Shown here piece after piece: positions 30,818-42,351 of a DNA stretch of 64,000 nucleotides. A program made the translations under genes and the position numbers. Position 1 is the first letter of the stretch, and the number at the start of each line of letters is the position of its first letter. The notes below the pieces were generated by a model. That model saw only the letters and a list, made by a program, of their open reading frames with translations, was not told where the DNA came from and did no database searches. Source of the stretch: Zelopaecilomyces penicillatus (Eukaryota; Ascomycota; Sordariomycetes; Hypocreales; Pseudodiploosporaceae); the NCBI GenBank assembly GCA_005765155.1, contig VCCP01000005.1:3844001-3908000 (forward strand). Direction: 5' to 3'.

Positions 30818-33665
30818 TCATGAAAAATCATCGGCGCCGCCAGGCATGACAAGCTTTCCGACACATTGAACAAGCTCTTTGGTCTCGCGAGCAATTTCAA
30901 AAGCGATTGGCGGCAATGTCTGAGTCCACATTCGCCAGTCGCGATCGGCGGTATCAACACCTGCCTTGGCTATCTCCTGCCCTCGGTAATTGGCCTCTAG
31001 CAGACGTTCTCGGCATTCGTTCAGGCGGCTAACCATGTTACCATGGCCGCAATTCTGGGTTTCGGAGATGACTTTGCTAACTATATCATTAATAGACTCG
31101 ACTTCATCAGTGATCTGGCCAATGTTGGCGTCTGCACGGACACAGCCAACGAGACTTTGGATGTCAGATACGAGCAAGGCAGTCTGGTCTTCAAGGTAGA
31201 TCTAAATTACTGTCAGTCTCTGTATCGCGCCCAAGTAATGTCATTTGTTATAGTTACCCTGAGATCCTCAGCCCTGCTGTCAGGACGTTGCAATTCGAAG
31301 CCGTTTGGTCCTCCTGAATGGCCTTGATAGCCAGATCCGTTCATCATTCCATTTGTTGGGCCTCTGGCATATGGGTCACCAGACTGTCGCGGAGAACTGG
31401 CCGGGCTATATGCTGAGGATTCAGCACTGGCTCTTACACCTCCCAATCCCTGAAAAGCGGGTGGGGGTGGGAGTGTGTCTTGGGTACCAGCGCCCTGGAC
31501 TGTACTGCGAGGAGAAAAGAACCCCGTTGAGTCGATAGGCGTAACAGTGCCGTCATCCTCGTCTTCAAGCTCGCCGGTTGGTGTTGGCTGAATTTTCACG
31601 AGGCGAAGAAGGTCGATAATGGCAGTGGTGAGATGCGATGCCGAGGCATCGATGAGAGATACCGGTGAGATACCACCACTCGCAGCAAAGTTTTTGGACG
31701 CAGTAATGAGACTGTTGGCGGTAGCAGACACCTTGGCTTTGAGCTTATTCTGTTGCTGAACCAACTCGCCATTATGTGGCGTGGACTCGTCAAGGTCTCT
31801 CGTAATTCGACGGACGCTGACCACAACCGACTTCATGGCATCAATCACATCGTCGGGATCATCCTGCCTAGCCTTTTCAAGCAGCTCGTCAATGGCCATC
31901 TGGAACTTTGTAACGTGTACATCCTTAACAAGTCCATTGTCCTCCACGAAGCCCTTCTTCCGGATGTATCGGGCCGCATCTTCGTCCATCGTCAAACCCA
32001 TTGAAGAACCCTTCATGTTTCTCAGCTGAGTCTTGGTGCGTGCGTACCGGTTCCTCCACTCTCGAACCTCGTGCTCGAGTTGCTCAATGGTCTTCTCCAG
32101 CTCTGCCTGTTTCTCGTATGTAGAACCACTCTGCTGTGACAGCATTCTCATCTCTCGCAAAAATTCTTGGGCCTCGTTCCGTACTTCTTCAGTGACTCGC
32201 TGCTGCTGCAAAAGGGAGTTCCGGAGGCCTTCATTTTCTCGCTGCAATTGTTCATCTGCCCCTGCAGAATGTATCTGCCTGGTATTTTGATGTATTTGCT
32301 CTCGGAGTTGAAGGGACTCCTGCTCATGTTCGTCTCGCATGCGGTCCAATTCCTCCTTCATCGAATTATTGAGGCTCTGCGCTTCAGCCAGCCTATCTTC
32401 AAGATCCATACGTAGGTCTGCCCATTCCTTTTTCTCCATATTAATAGCGGTAGCTCGCGATCGTTCACCGTCTAGAACGCTATTCATTTCATCATCCTTT
32501 TTCCTCATGGATTCCTCCATAATCTCCAATTTGTTACTTAGGTCCCGCACCTGGGTTTGATAATCTTCAAGAAGTTTCTTGTCGGTCTAAAAAAAGTCAT
32601 CGGTCAGCTTTTTACACTGGTACTTTGGGGTGGAATGAAACCTACTTCTGAAGTCATGTTACTAGCTGCACTCCTTTTGCCGTCGTTGCTTAGTAAATCG
32701 TTTTCTAAACCAAAAGCGTCCCCTCCATCATCGTCCTCCTCCAACATTATACTTTTGTTGGGGACTATGGTGTTGGTTTGACTGGCCTGCTTAGGTACTG
32801 GCCGGCCATAGTCACTGTTTGGAAGACTTGGGGAAGGAGGAATACCATATGGATCTGGCGGCGGTGGACCTCCCCTGATTGAGCCGGCTTCTGAAGGTCT
32901 TCGCATGCGGCTTTGTCCCCTTGGCGGGAACCCATTTCCGTTAATAGGAGTTCCGTTGCGATTCATCGGCCCGCCCCGCATGGACATGGAGCTGCCCACT
33001 CGTGGGATATCTCCACCAGCAAAAAAGGGAAATCTTCGCTCCAGCTCGTGGAATACATCTGCTGCAAGATCTCGAAACCGGGGAGGTCCGAGAGAAGATA
33101 AGCGCTGGCGAGCTTGATTGCGCTTAGGATGAAATGCCTTTTCAGGCAGCAGGAAATTCGGCGGACTATTCGGAGCGTTGGGAGGGGATCTGGCAGCCGC
33201 TTGGCGTCGCATTAACTCGTCAAAGACATCGGTGCTCAGCTCGTAGAATTGCACAGAAGAGAGTCGCAAGAGCTTATCACGCGCCTTGTTCGGTTGTTGT
33301 TTTATGTTGGGATCGCGAGAGGAAAGGAAGACCTTGAGCGCATGGTAGTGTTCGTTTAGGATGGCGTCGTCCATGTCGGATCGGGGAGTGCTGCTATTCC
33401 GGCCACTGTCGCTCCTAGGGTACATATTGGCGCCATTGCTGGAGCGGCCAATTGACGGTGGTGGTGATGGTCCTCCAGTGCTTCTGGGACCGGTGGGAAA
33501 GCCGTTCATACTCATGGGGCCAGGGGAGCCTCCCGAGATGGGAGGCGAGGCGAGGTTACCACGATTATTTGGGTAGGGACCCTCTTCTGGATACTTGGTA
33601 AAAGACCACTCGCTTCCACCTACAGAGACTGGAGACAGCGGCGCATTGCGACCGACGGCGCTCAT
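30818..33665 (-). CDS. SPA2: Spa2-type polarisome scaffold protein
   Basis: Three exons on the minus strand (33665-32646, 32586-31258, 31201-30818), all phase 0, give 910 residues. Spa2 is the polarisome scaffold that collects formin and MAP-kinase components at growing hyphal tips. The N terminus is Pro/Ser/Gly-rich. Two Spa2-homology (GIT/SHD) repeats follow: the first about 97-137 (HYHALKVFLSSRD, ARDKLLRLSSVQFYELSTDV), the second about 170-215 (AFHPKRNQARQRLSSL, FRDLAADVFHELERRF). A long coiled coil starts in exon 2 (DLSNKLEIMEESMRKKDDEM and onward, to about 540). The C-terminal globular part includes DDPDDVIDAMKSVVVSVRRI and ends in exon 3 (ALLVSDIQSLVGCVRADANI, then KLVMPGGADDFS). Introns are 59 and 56 bases with YAG acceptors. 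Confidence 0.93.
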
Positions 33666-34588
33666 GATCGGGTAGAGGGGAAGAGAGATGAAGGCAGATG
33701 TCGCGAGAGCAAGATTCCGGCCGTGGTTGTGCTCTCGGAGAGTGTCTTACAAAGGGGACGCCACGCGAGACAAGCCTACTACTAATAAGGCGGACGTCTT
33801 CTGGCAATCGGATTCCCCACACTGCACTGCCCCCTGTGGTCCTGGGGTCTCTGACAACGAAAGACCTGACGGCCTGGGTGTCAGTGGTTGCGGTGCAACT
33901 GACAGTCTGACTCTTGAGAAGCTTTTGGGTGACTCGGGATGTGAACAAGGCGAAAGTGATTAGGTAGTTGGTAGGCGTCACAAGTTCGTGGCTGCGTCTC
34001 GCAGTAGTTGTGCCGGCGAGGGCAGGTTTGGCGGAGCAGCAGCGGTGTGGTGCAGCGCAAATGGTGGCGGTGTTGGGCCGAGAGAGGCAAGCAGCTTGCG
34101 CACAGATGGGTATTAATTAGACGGTTGAAGGACCGTACAATTGTCTGTATGTATGTGAGAGAGAGGGAACCAAGGAAAGGCGTTCTGGCCGGCCTTCCGA
34201 GAGATTCCCTTTGTCGGTGCGCAGTTTGACTGGTTGGCTGGTCCCTTGGTCTGTCCCTTGTTTAAGCTGCTTGGTCGGTCTCTTGGTATCAAGGTACCGC
34301 CGTGGGCAGAGGGCTCTGAACTCACTGTACAGGCAAAGCAACAGCGCAAAATCAAAGAAATCCGCGACGGTGCATGAAACGGCAGTGCGGGATGCAGGGA
34401 TGGACGGGGCCAGACGGCCAATCGACTGTCCGTCCGGGGTTGTCAAAAGGGGGATTTGGGTTGTAATGGCGGCGGTGCTGGCGAGGTCTGGCGTTGGTCG
34501 GAAATGAGCAACTGATCCCCTGATATTGGGGTGCAATTTCTACCGCCCACACCAGCAGTAGCAAGCGGGAGAGCAAAGAAGAATGACG

Positions 34589-34655
34589 ATGGAGGCGGAA
34601 ATGAAGATGCAGATGCAGATGGAGATGGGAATGGGAATGGAAATGGAGGAGGAAT
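34589..34655. repeat. degenerate ATGNRR hexamer repeat
   Basis: ATG recurs at six-base intervals many times, for example ATGAAG, ATGCAG, ATGCAG, ATGGAG, ATGGGA, ATGGGA, ATGGAA. The repeat is imperfect, purine-rich and about 900 bases upstream of the Spa2 start codon. It is noncoding as far as can be seen. Confidence 0.75.
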
Positions 34656-36377
34656 GTTGCTGGCGGGAAAAAAAGGATAAGGCTGCAGCCTGTAAGTGGT
34701 CTACAGAGTACTATTGAGAAGAAGGAGGAGGAGGAGGATGAGGAGCAAGGGCGACCAGGGAATAAGGGGAGAAGAAGGCGTCGACAGCGGCGGTTGGCAG
34801 GAATGGGGATCCAACTACGCCACCTACTTTGGAAGGGTCGAATAAGCTACCACAGGCAAGTCAGGTACGAACGACATGTTGCCAGCCAGGTAAACAACCA
34901 GTAATTATCAGGTGCCTATTCTGTGCCTCCTAATCATTAGGTAGTTACAGTGCTAACTGCCTGACTAGTAGGCTTCCATGGTTAGCAAAGCTATTTAGTC
35001 CCTAATTACCTACCCAAATCACAGCACGCTTATGGTCTATCGTCCAGATGCTGACCTCCGCTTGTCTTGCAAGATTGCGGCATCTGCAGGTACGCAGCGT
35101 CGTCACAGCTCATTAATCTAGTACCAGGTATTCGTCATTCCCGAGAGGTACCTACAAGGGAGTTCTTTATGCGCGGTGCTCCGTATGTAGGTAGGCAAAG
35201 ATATAATATCCCAAGGTAGGAGGCATGATATCCACTCTCACAGATAAAATACAGACCCCAGCCTTCTGCATCGGCCTTTGCCCAACCTTTCCCACTGCTC
35301 CCACCGCCAGCTGCTGGCTGGCACCACCACGAACCCAACTCCGGCCCTGTTCCACATGGCAATTGGATGGCGCAAGTTGACAAGCTAATGCTAGTGAGTG
35401 GATGCTTGGCAGCGGTTTTCCCCTGAAAGCGGCGTCGCCGGGACTTGATTTGCCCACTCGACGCGCGCACGCTAATGCCACTTTGCCCATGGCACGCCTG
35501 ATAGAGGATCGGTTCTAATACCTTGTGTGATATTACCTACCAAGCTACGTGGTTATTTGCCGTGGAGGCTGCGGCTGCGTGCTCTGACGGCCAGGTCATG
35601 GGGATGAGAATCATGGGTGAGTGGGTGAGCTAACTTACATGCAGTTGGATTGTCATCGATTGATTTCAGAGACGCAGCCGAGTGCATGGGACCGGCTGTA
35701 CTAGACAAACGAACCAGATGAGATGAAGTTGAAATGAAGCCAAATCCGATGCCGTGGTCCCGATGCCATCAACATCCGCCTTCCAACACATCCATCACTA
35801 CCCCCAACAAGACACACATTTAGGCGAGGCAGATAGAGCCTTCTTTCCAGGTGTTGTTCCCCTCGTGCTGACAATGGCTACACAACCGAGGCGATTCATA
35901 GGGCGGTATGCAACTCGGGGAGCTTCATGGAAGCTCCGTAATTACAATAATGGGCAAGTTCTCAACAAGACTGCTGCCGTCAGGGCAGTCGACAACAAGG
36001 CAGTCAGCTGAGGTGGCTGGAGAAGCATGGAAGACTTCTGCACCTCCATAGTACAACTTACTACTACGTAGTAGGGATGATGCCACCCCACCTGCAGGTC
36101 TTCATTACCCCTACAAGACGTCTTGATGCGCTGAAGGAGCCTACCACGTATTATCGTACAAGCGGTTTCAACTTGATCAACCTGCGAAATATCCGTGGAA
36201 ACCCTGTATAGATCTGTTGAACCCCATCCCCAGCCTCGTATACCCAGCCCCAGCTTGGATATAAAGCTTTACTCTTTATGACGCTGTACATTACAACGCA
36301 CGGCGGTGTTGCGTGCCCAAGAAAAACCCTATTTCGGATGGCCAGGTCCCATACTGATCTGGACACAAGTCATTCGT

Positions 36378-36379
<2 letters not shown>

Positions 36380-36408
<29 letters not shown>

Positions 36409-36409
36409 C
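36380..36409. repeat. C30 homopolymer run
   Basis: Thirty consecutive C residues on the + strand, flanked by CATTCGTGG and TGGTCCAAAG. Such a run is prone to length error in sequencing and to slippage in vivo. Confidence 0.95.
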
Positions 36410-38160
36410 TGGTCCAAAGCTCATGGTTCTTCCGTTAGGCGAGCACACAGCGCGAATAACAGCCTCCGAAGCCCACAGCAAGGAAGCTCTGTGACAAAAA
36501 GGGAGTCGCCTACGGAATAATTACCTGCAAGGGCCGATGCCATACGTAGGCTTTTCGTAACTTGACTGTTGCTTACCTAGACATGTATGAGGTGCTGCAC
36601 ACATTGTTCTTCATTATCCTGTCCCAGGCATGTGGATTTCACTGGGATGTAACCAACTGTGGGGAATGCACAAGCAATGGAACGGTGACAGATGCCCCAA
36701 GTCTCGAAACGTCCTCAATACACAGGAATCTTGCTGCACAAAGATTTCCACAAAGTAGCTTTCCATCCCATGTGCTAGATTCTTACCATACCTACCTTGG
36801 TACTTGATATGCAGCGGCGCTCCATCTGCGTTGTGCCAAACCGAGATTCCAAACTGCCAAGACCTCGAAACAACAACTCCTCCCCTGGCTGGGCGAACGA
36901 ATAAACATGACTAATAAAAGAAAACTCAAGGTGTGTTGCTCCAATGAACTCCCTGCGTCACCCCATAATTACGACGTATCGAGATCTTGTTCCTCACATG
37001 TGGGTGAGACACTGTGCTCAGGTCCCGCGGGTGCTGCTGGGTTGTTTTGCCCTGTGTTTCGTGAGTCGTGACACACCACAGCTTGGTCACAGCTTTGGCT
37101 CCTCCGCCTCCTCAGCCTCTTCTTCTTCTTCTTTTTCAGGCTCGGGCCCGGGCTCAGGCTCGATCGGGCGCCTCCCCAGCATTTGCCTTTTGCTTGTAAT
37201 CTGCCAAGCACTTGACAGGTCTCTTTCTCGCCTTTTGGAACGCCAAACTCTAATGGTTCAGGTATCCTGAATTCGGGACTTTATTGGCAGGAGGTCTTGG
37301 CCCTACCAAGTCCAATCGCCGCCAACTGTATTGGAATTATGTGTGAGTGTGCACCATATAGAGTTATTGCGTAGAAAAGCTTATAATTATAGAAGCAAGT
37401 CTTTTTTTAATGCCTAACACACTGCCACTTGTCTTATGCCTCTAGTCATTCGAGTGGTATTAGAGGAACGTCACTTACTGCCAATGCCAAACCCTGTCGA
37501 ACATACATCATCATATTGGCTTGACATGGCGGGATGTTACATGTAGATTGATAGGTGACTCAACAATGTTACTATTCATATATGGCACTCTTTCAATAGC
37601 ACATGCTGAATAATCATATTTGCTACCATTCGCACTATCTATGAAAAGGATGCTATCCGCACCATACCCCTTTTGCTGCGCACACCCTGTCAAGCCAGTG
37701 TAGAGAGCCATTGGATACATCGTAAGTAAACAGGTTCAGGGTTAAGAAGCCCTTGCTATTGAATCCAATATACAATAAATATGAAGGAATTGGCCGGGCT
37801 CGGGCCTGCGCCGTCGCTGTACAATTGATTTGACGGTAGTCTGTTAACTTGATTGCCTATGGACAAGCCTATGGTTTGCGCCATGGTCTGCACCGTGATC
37901 TCAAGCTTATAATGGGCAAAAGGGGGGTATGGTGCGAATAGTATTACTCGTAATCATAGATTCGGCAATTCATGAGGGTGAGTTGTGATTCATTAGAACC
38001 CAACTTGGCCCGCCCTTCGTTTGTTTATCAAAGGTAAAATATCTGATGATTGTCGCTTGCTCCTATAGCCAAGAGACAGCCTGGTATCCCGCCGCAACGC
38101 CACGCCCAAAACAAATTCACAGTCCTAATACATAAAACTACACGTGCATCATGGCGGTCT

Positions 38161-38982
38161 TCAGAACCAGGCCAGAGTCCACGTTGATGGTAGGTTTGGC
38201 CAGCGTTCCTGCCAGGCCGCGATAATCTCGGGAACTCGCTCGTCAAAGCTTGCTCGAGCAGCCGCACTGCCGTTATCGAAAGCAGCTGAATCACCAGCGC
38301 CTCGTGCCTCTACTGCTGCCGTGTTGAGCGAATTGGCAAGATCAAGGATACCTTGCCCTCCAACATGGGCTTCCTCATGGTTATCCTTTATGTCAACATT
38401 GATCACATGTACAGGTCTATTGAGGGGCGATCCACGGTTGAGGAGATCATCGACGACGGCATCCCAACAGCGCTCTTCACAGGTGAAAACTACATCCACG
38501 ACACCACCTTCGGTGCCCTCGCTGCCCTTGTCGGCAGTGTGTTGGAGTCGAGGGACGCCAACATGCCAGTCCTGCCAGCGTTCGGGTCCCCATTTAACTC
38601 CTCTATTTCTTCCAAGCATGTTGAGAATGCCATTATTTCGGTAGAGTCGTGGGTCTTTCGACTCCAGCTCTTTATACATGCTATCATATGACGTCTTGTT
38701 GAACTGGTATACATTCGGTTGCGTGATGGTGGGGCCAGGAAGTCGCACGAGTGAACCAGTACCGAATGAAATTACAGGGTAATTGGCTTGGGACAGCCGA
38801 AGGTGAGCTTCCATAGATCTGTAGGCCGTTAGTCAGGCCAGATTGGTCGGCTGATTTGGAGAAGCTGACCTGTTCTGGTTGCTGGCACAAACGGTACAGA
38901 ACTTGAGCTTGTATTCACCCGAATCCTGTTCAGTACCATTTTGTGCCGAGCCCGTCGGTGTACCGTTGGAAACCTCCATCAT
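38161..38982 (-). CDS. SSU72: RNA polymerase II CTD phosphatase Ssu72
   Basis: Two exons on the minus strand, 38982-38870 and 38818-38161, give 256 residues. Ssu72 removes phosphate from Ser5 (and Ser7) of the RNA polymerase II C-terminal repeat and belongs to the cleavage/polyadenylation machinery, in the nucleus. The catalytic C-x5-R loop is FCTVCASNQNRS, with nucleophile Cys32 and Arg38. The 51-base intron interrupts the Arg38 codon, giving NRSMEAHLRLSQANYPVISFG on joining. Further family blocks are SFGTGSLVRLPGP, VDVVFTCEERCWDAVVDDL, PVHVINVDIKDNHEEAHVGG (carrying the general-acid Asp) and LPSTWTLAWF at the end. A 24-residue Ser/Thr-rich extension precedes the core, and the region from AVEARGAGDSAAF is an Ala-rich insert. 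The two adjacent ATGs at 38982 and 38979 make the exact start uncertain by one residue. The donor GTCAGC is weak. Confidence 0.95.
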
Positions 38983-41900
38983 AAATGATTATCCAGGAGA
39001 ATATGCTACGCCGGGACAGAATGAGAGGCACTGTTGCATTCTCCGAGTACAACAGGTAGTCCCTAGATATCTCGCTGTCAGAAAACATTCCATCTAGTGG
39101 CCAAAGAGAATCAAGTTGTGATAAATAAGAGTTCTGTCAGATGTTTTTGCGTATTATTTTTTTTCAGCATAATGAGCTCAGCCAGCTCCAATAATTGGGA
39201 TCATCATGAAGAGGAAACGAAAAGAAGAATTGAGGGAATATTGTTTACCTTTCAATGGCCTAGTAACTCGGTTCTCTTTGCAGAGAACGTGTCAAAGTTA
39301 CGGCTTGGATAGACGATGGCTACGAATGCATCCTCTCTTACTTCAAGGAGGATCACAAGGAAGGAGGTCGATGAAAGAGCTGCAAGCTTTTCGGAGGTGG
39401 TTGGGGTGTTCTTCGCGGCTAAATGTCGGCGCTGTTATGCCCGATCATTCGCTTAAGGTGGTTCCATGTGCTGAGTCATCGTGAAAGCACTTGATGTTAA
39501 TCAAATCCAACTGGAACTCGAGAGGCCAAGGTCTGTCCCGGCCTGAGATTGCAAACAACTACATGAGTTGACTTCTCCAAAGCAAATTGAGTAATTACAA
39601 GTACAGCGCCTCATCTGTCCCCAGGGTAGTTTGCGAGAATCTGTGTAGCTTCAAGTCTTTGCCCTTTTACTCATGGTATAAGAAAGTCGGAATGTCAGGA
39701 GAAGTGCCGCTCACCAGGGCTACGGCAATAAGCAAGGGCTAATAACTTTAGTGCCATACCAAGGGCCAACAAATTGGGCAAATTGGAGAAAAGACATGCA
39801 AAAGCTGCACGCCTTCACAAGAAAATTGCCATGATTGGCTCGTAGACGCCTGCATAAACCTGAAACAGACGACGTCTGCTCACAACCCAATCAGCGCCAA
39901 GCAGGGTTCCCACTGGTCCTCACACCCTGGCCAAAAATAACTTTTGACGGGTACTTTTACGATGTACGAAGTATCTAGACCTTGGTCGCCTCACAGCATT
40001 TGTCCGTCAGCCTGGCTCTCTCAATGTTGAAAAGCCCAGCTGGGGCATCGGACAAGCAGTTTTCCTGAGGTACGCAATGCATAATTGGCAATACGGAAAC
40101 ATGTTTTAGCACATTCAGATATTTTTACTTCATACACCGGACTTTTCAGATTTAAGTTCCCCCCGTGATAGCGATTCATCAAGTACATCCCCGTTCCACT
40201 AACAGACAAAGTAAGCTTATGTGGTGAGCCAGGAATGTTGTTGGGCAGCGAGTTATGAAATTAAATAAACACGATAGGTGCTTTTCTCTGATTATAAACC
40301 TTGCAGTAATTGTGTCCGTAAAAGGTATACAATATAGCACTACCTGCCTGCCTGCGACCCTTGCTCCATAACTCCAAACTCCAAACTTGGTGAATGCCAT
40401 AGACCTCTCTGCGGCCGCTGGTGGTGACACAGGATTCGGGAATTCGGAGTTCGTTTTCGTTTCCATGTCCGACCGTATTGATTCAACCCGCCGCAGCTGC
40501 TTCAAAGCTCCAAATCATAAGTGCAATAGGAACACTGTTGGGTCAAAGCCCCTAATGATGACACGGAGCAACAGAAAACATGGAACCCTAGCTGTGGCAC
40601 GTCAGCCCAGACATGTGGGGGGCGTTCGGACGGTCCCTGACAAGATGGAAGCTGATTATGGTATGTTTGGCTACTTTGTACTTAACAAAGAGTAGAGAGA
40701 AGATGGCTCCAAGTATAGCAGGCAGTGGTAGTGAGAATTGGCGTTCCAGAATTTGGTCAAGAAGTGATATTTACGTTGCTATTCTTGGTATCGGTGTGCC
40801 TACGTGCTAGAGAGATGGCGGTTGAAGTGCCGAGAACCTCCCCAGCATAGTACCCAGATATAGATATACTTACCAAGCCCCGTATGCTTCAGCTCTCGGA
40901 CTAGACGGATATAGACATCTATGGGTAGATAACTGAGCGTATTTGTCTGTTTCCCTATAGGTACCCTGGTTGTGGCTGTTGATTGCCAGCCAGAACTCAC
41001 CTCCCCCTTCCGTGCTTCGGCCGTCGTCGCAAGTAACGATTTTGATTGCTGGCCACGCCCGCCCCGCCGCCGCCGGCCAGCTGGTGGTGCGCATTAATAT
41101 TGGCATTTTATGGCAATATTCGCATTGCTAGGAAAGCCGGACGGCGTCATCAGGCAAGTCTGAGTAATTAGCGTCCCAGTCTGTTCGGAATCGTTTTGCA
41201 AAGTACCTACCTACACGGCCCCCATCCAACCACCGATTCATTCCCCGTGCTTCCCGTCATCACCGGCCACAGCTTGTGCGTGCAGAAGCTGTACCTGTAG
41301 GGATTGGCTTCAGGCGCTGACTCGGTGGCCACTTGCAGCCCGACCAGTAGGATCAGTGCGCGACGCGCTTGCTCTAGTGTAACGGCAGCAGACAGACGCT
41401 CTCGCATTGGGGCGCATTGGGGCCGTTCCGACAGCTCTCCGGCAGCACCGTAGCACTGGGGCTAGAGGTATGTACTGTTACAGCATCGAATACCTGTGTA
41501 CCTACCCACTCCATGCTATTGATTCCATACCGAAACTCCGTACAAGCTCCTCCTCCTCCTCCACAGGCCACTGATACCGCCCAGACAGCATGCTTTACAC
41601 CTACAGTAATAGGTGCACAGCAGTCATCCATCAAATATAGGTACCTACAGCACACACAGTCCCCCCGCCATCCAACCAGTCCAAGAGCAAGCCACCCAGG
41701 TACCTCCACCCACTCGCCTCCGTTACTATTATTATTGTGTCGAGTTCAGCAGCTTCCACCACCTCCGCATTTTCTTCCTCTCGAGCCCGGCCAACAACAA
41801 CGCTCTGCAATCATCGCACGGCTATCTGTAGTAGTGCTGCGAGAGCGTCGTCCGCCCCTTTGGCTCCCTTCTCTGCGCTTCACGACCACGGCGCATCGAC

Positions 41901-42351
41901 ATCAGCCCACGTTCCCGGCTCGCTGGGCAAAGACAATCCGCAAGGCGACACAATCCCTGCTCCAATAAGGTGAACGACTGGTCGTCCCACCCTAGGGTTT
42001 TGGAGCATCCCAATTTATCCGCCAAGCAGGACCCTGTTGTCGCAGCCGTCGCGTGTCTATTAGAAACCAAAAATCTGATTGCCGCTGTCGAAAACTCATC
42101 GTCATTACCCGTGAGCCCCGGGGCAGAGCAACACAAGAGTACCGCCCTCCGAGGTAGTTCTCCGAGGCAGCCCATCGACGCAGTCTATCGAAGCGGTCCT
42201 TTGCCCCTCAGCGGCCACCAGGGCGGCGCCCCTCTGAGCAGCAGCGTGGTGTTGTGAGGCAGCGGTTCGGCCGCGGGCGCCTTTACATTTCATTACCTTT
42301 TCGTGCGGGCCTTGAGCTGCCATCACTCTCCTCATCTTTGCACTGGCGGCT
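38983..42351. other. 3.4-kb intergenic region, one weak small-gene candidate
   Basis: Apart from the candidate at 39172-39374, no frame has a recognisable product. The last ~900 bases before the SH3-adaptor gene (41400-42351) are C-rich and pyrimidine-rich and include CTCCTCCTCC and TTATTATTATT, suggesting a long promoter and leader. Several small upstream frames there overlap each other and look spurious. Confidence 0.45.
39172..39374 (+). other. weak candidate two-exon small gene (53 residues)
   Basis: If an intron is removed at 39243-39283 (GTTTAC...TTTGCAG with CTAGTAAC as a branch site), the frame from ATG 39172 reads about 53 residues beginning MSSASSNNWDHHEEETKRRI and ending SYFKEDHKEGGR. 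The composition is protein-like and hydrophilic, with NNWDHHEEE reminiscent of small Myb/SANT-type fungal proteins, but I cannot place it in a family. The intron would be only 41 bases, shorter than usual, so it may be chance or a gene remnant. It is divergent from Ssu72, 190 bases away. Confidence 0.2.

Larger units (their letters stand above)
33666..38160. other. 4.5-kb intergenic region with homopolymer and microsatellites, no gene seen
   Basis: The largest gap in the window. The part next to Spa2 (33666 to about 34800) is GC-rich and purine-rich and probably holds its promoter and long leader; small frames there are not convincing. An ATGNRR hexamer array lies at 34589-34655 and a C30 run at 36380-36409. 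From about 37300 to 38160 it is AT-rich and precedes the 3' end of Ssu72. I found no terminal repeats, transposase or RNA gene. Confidence 0.5.
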
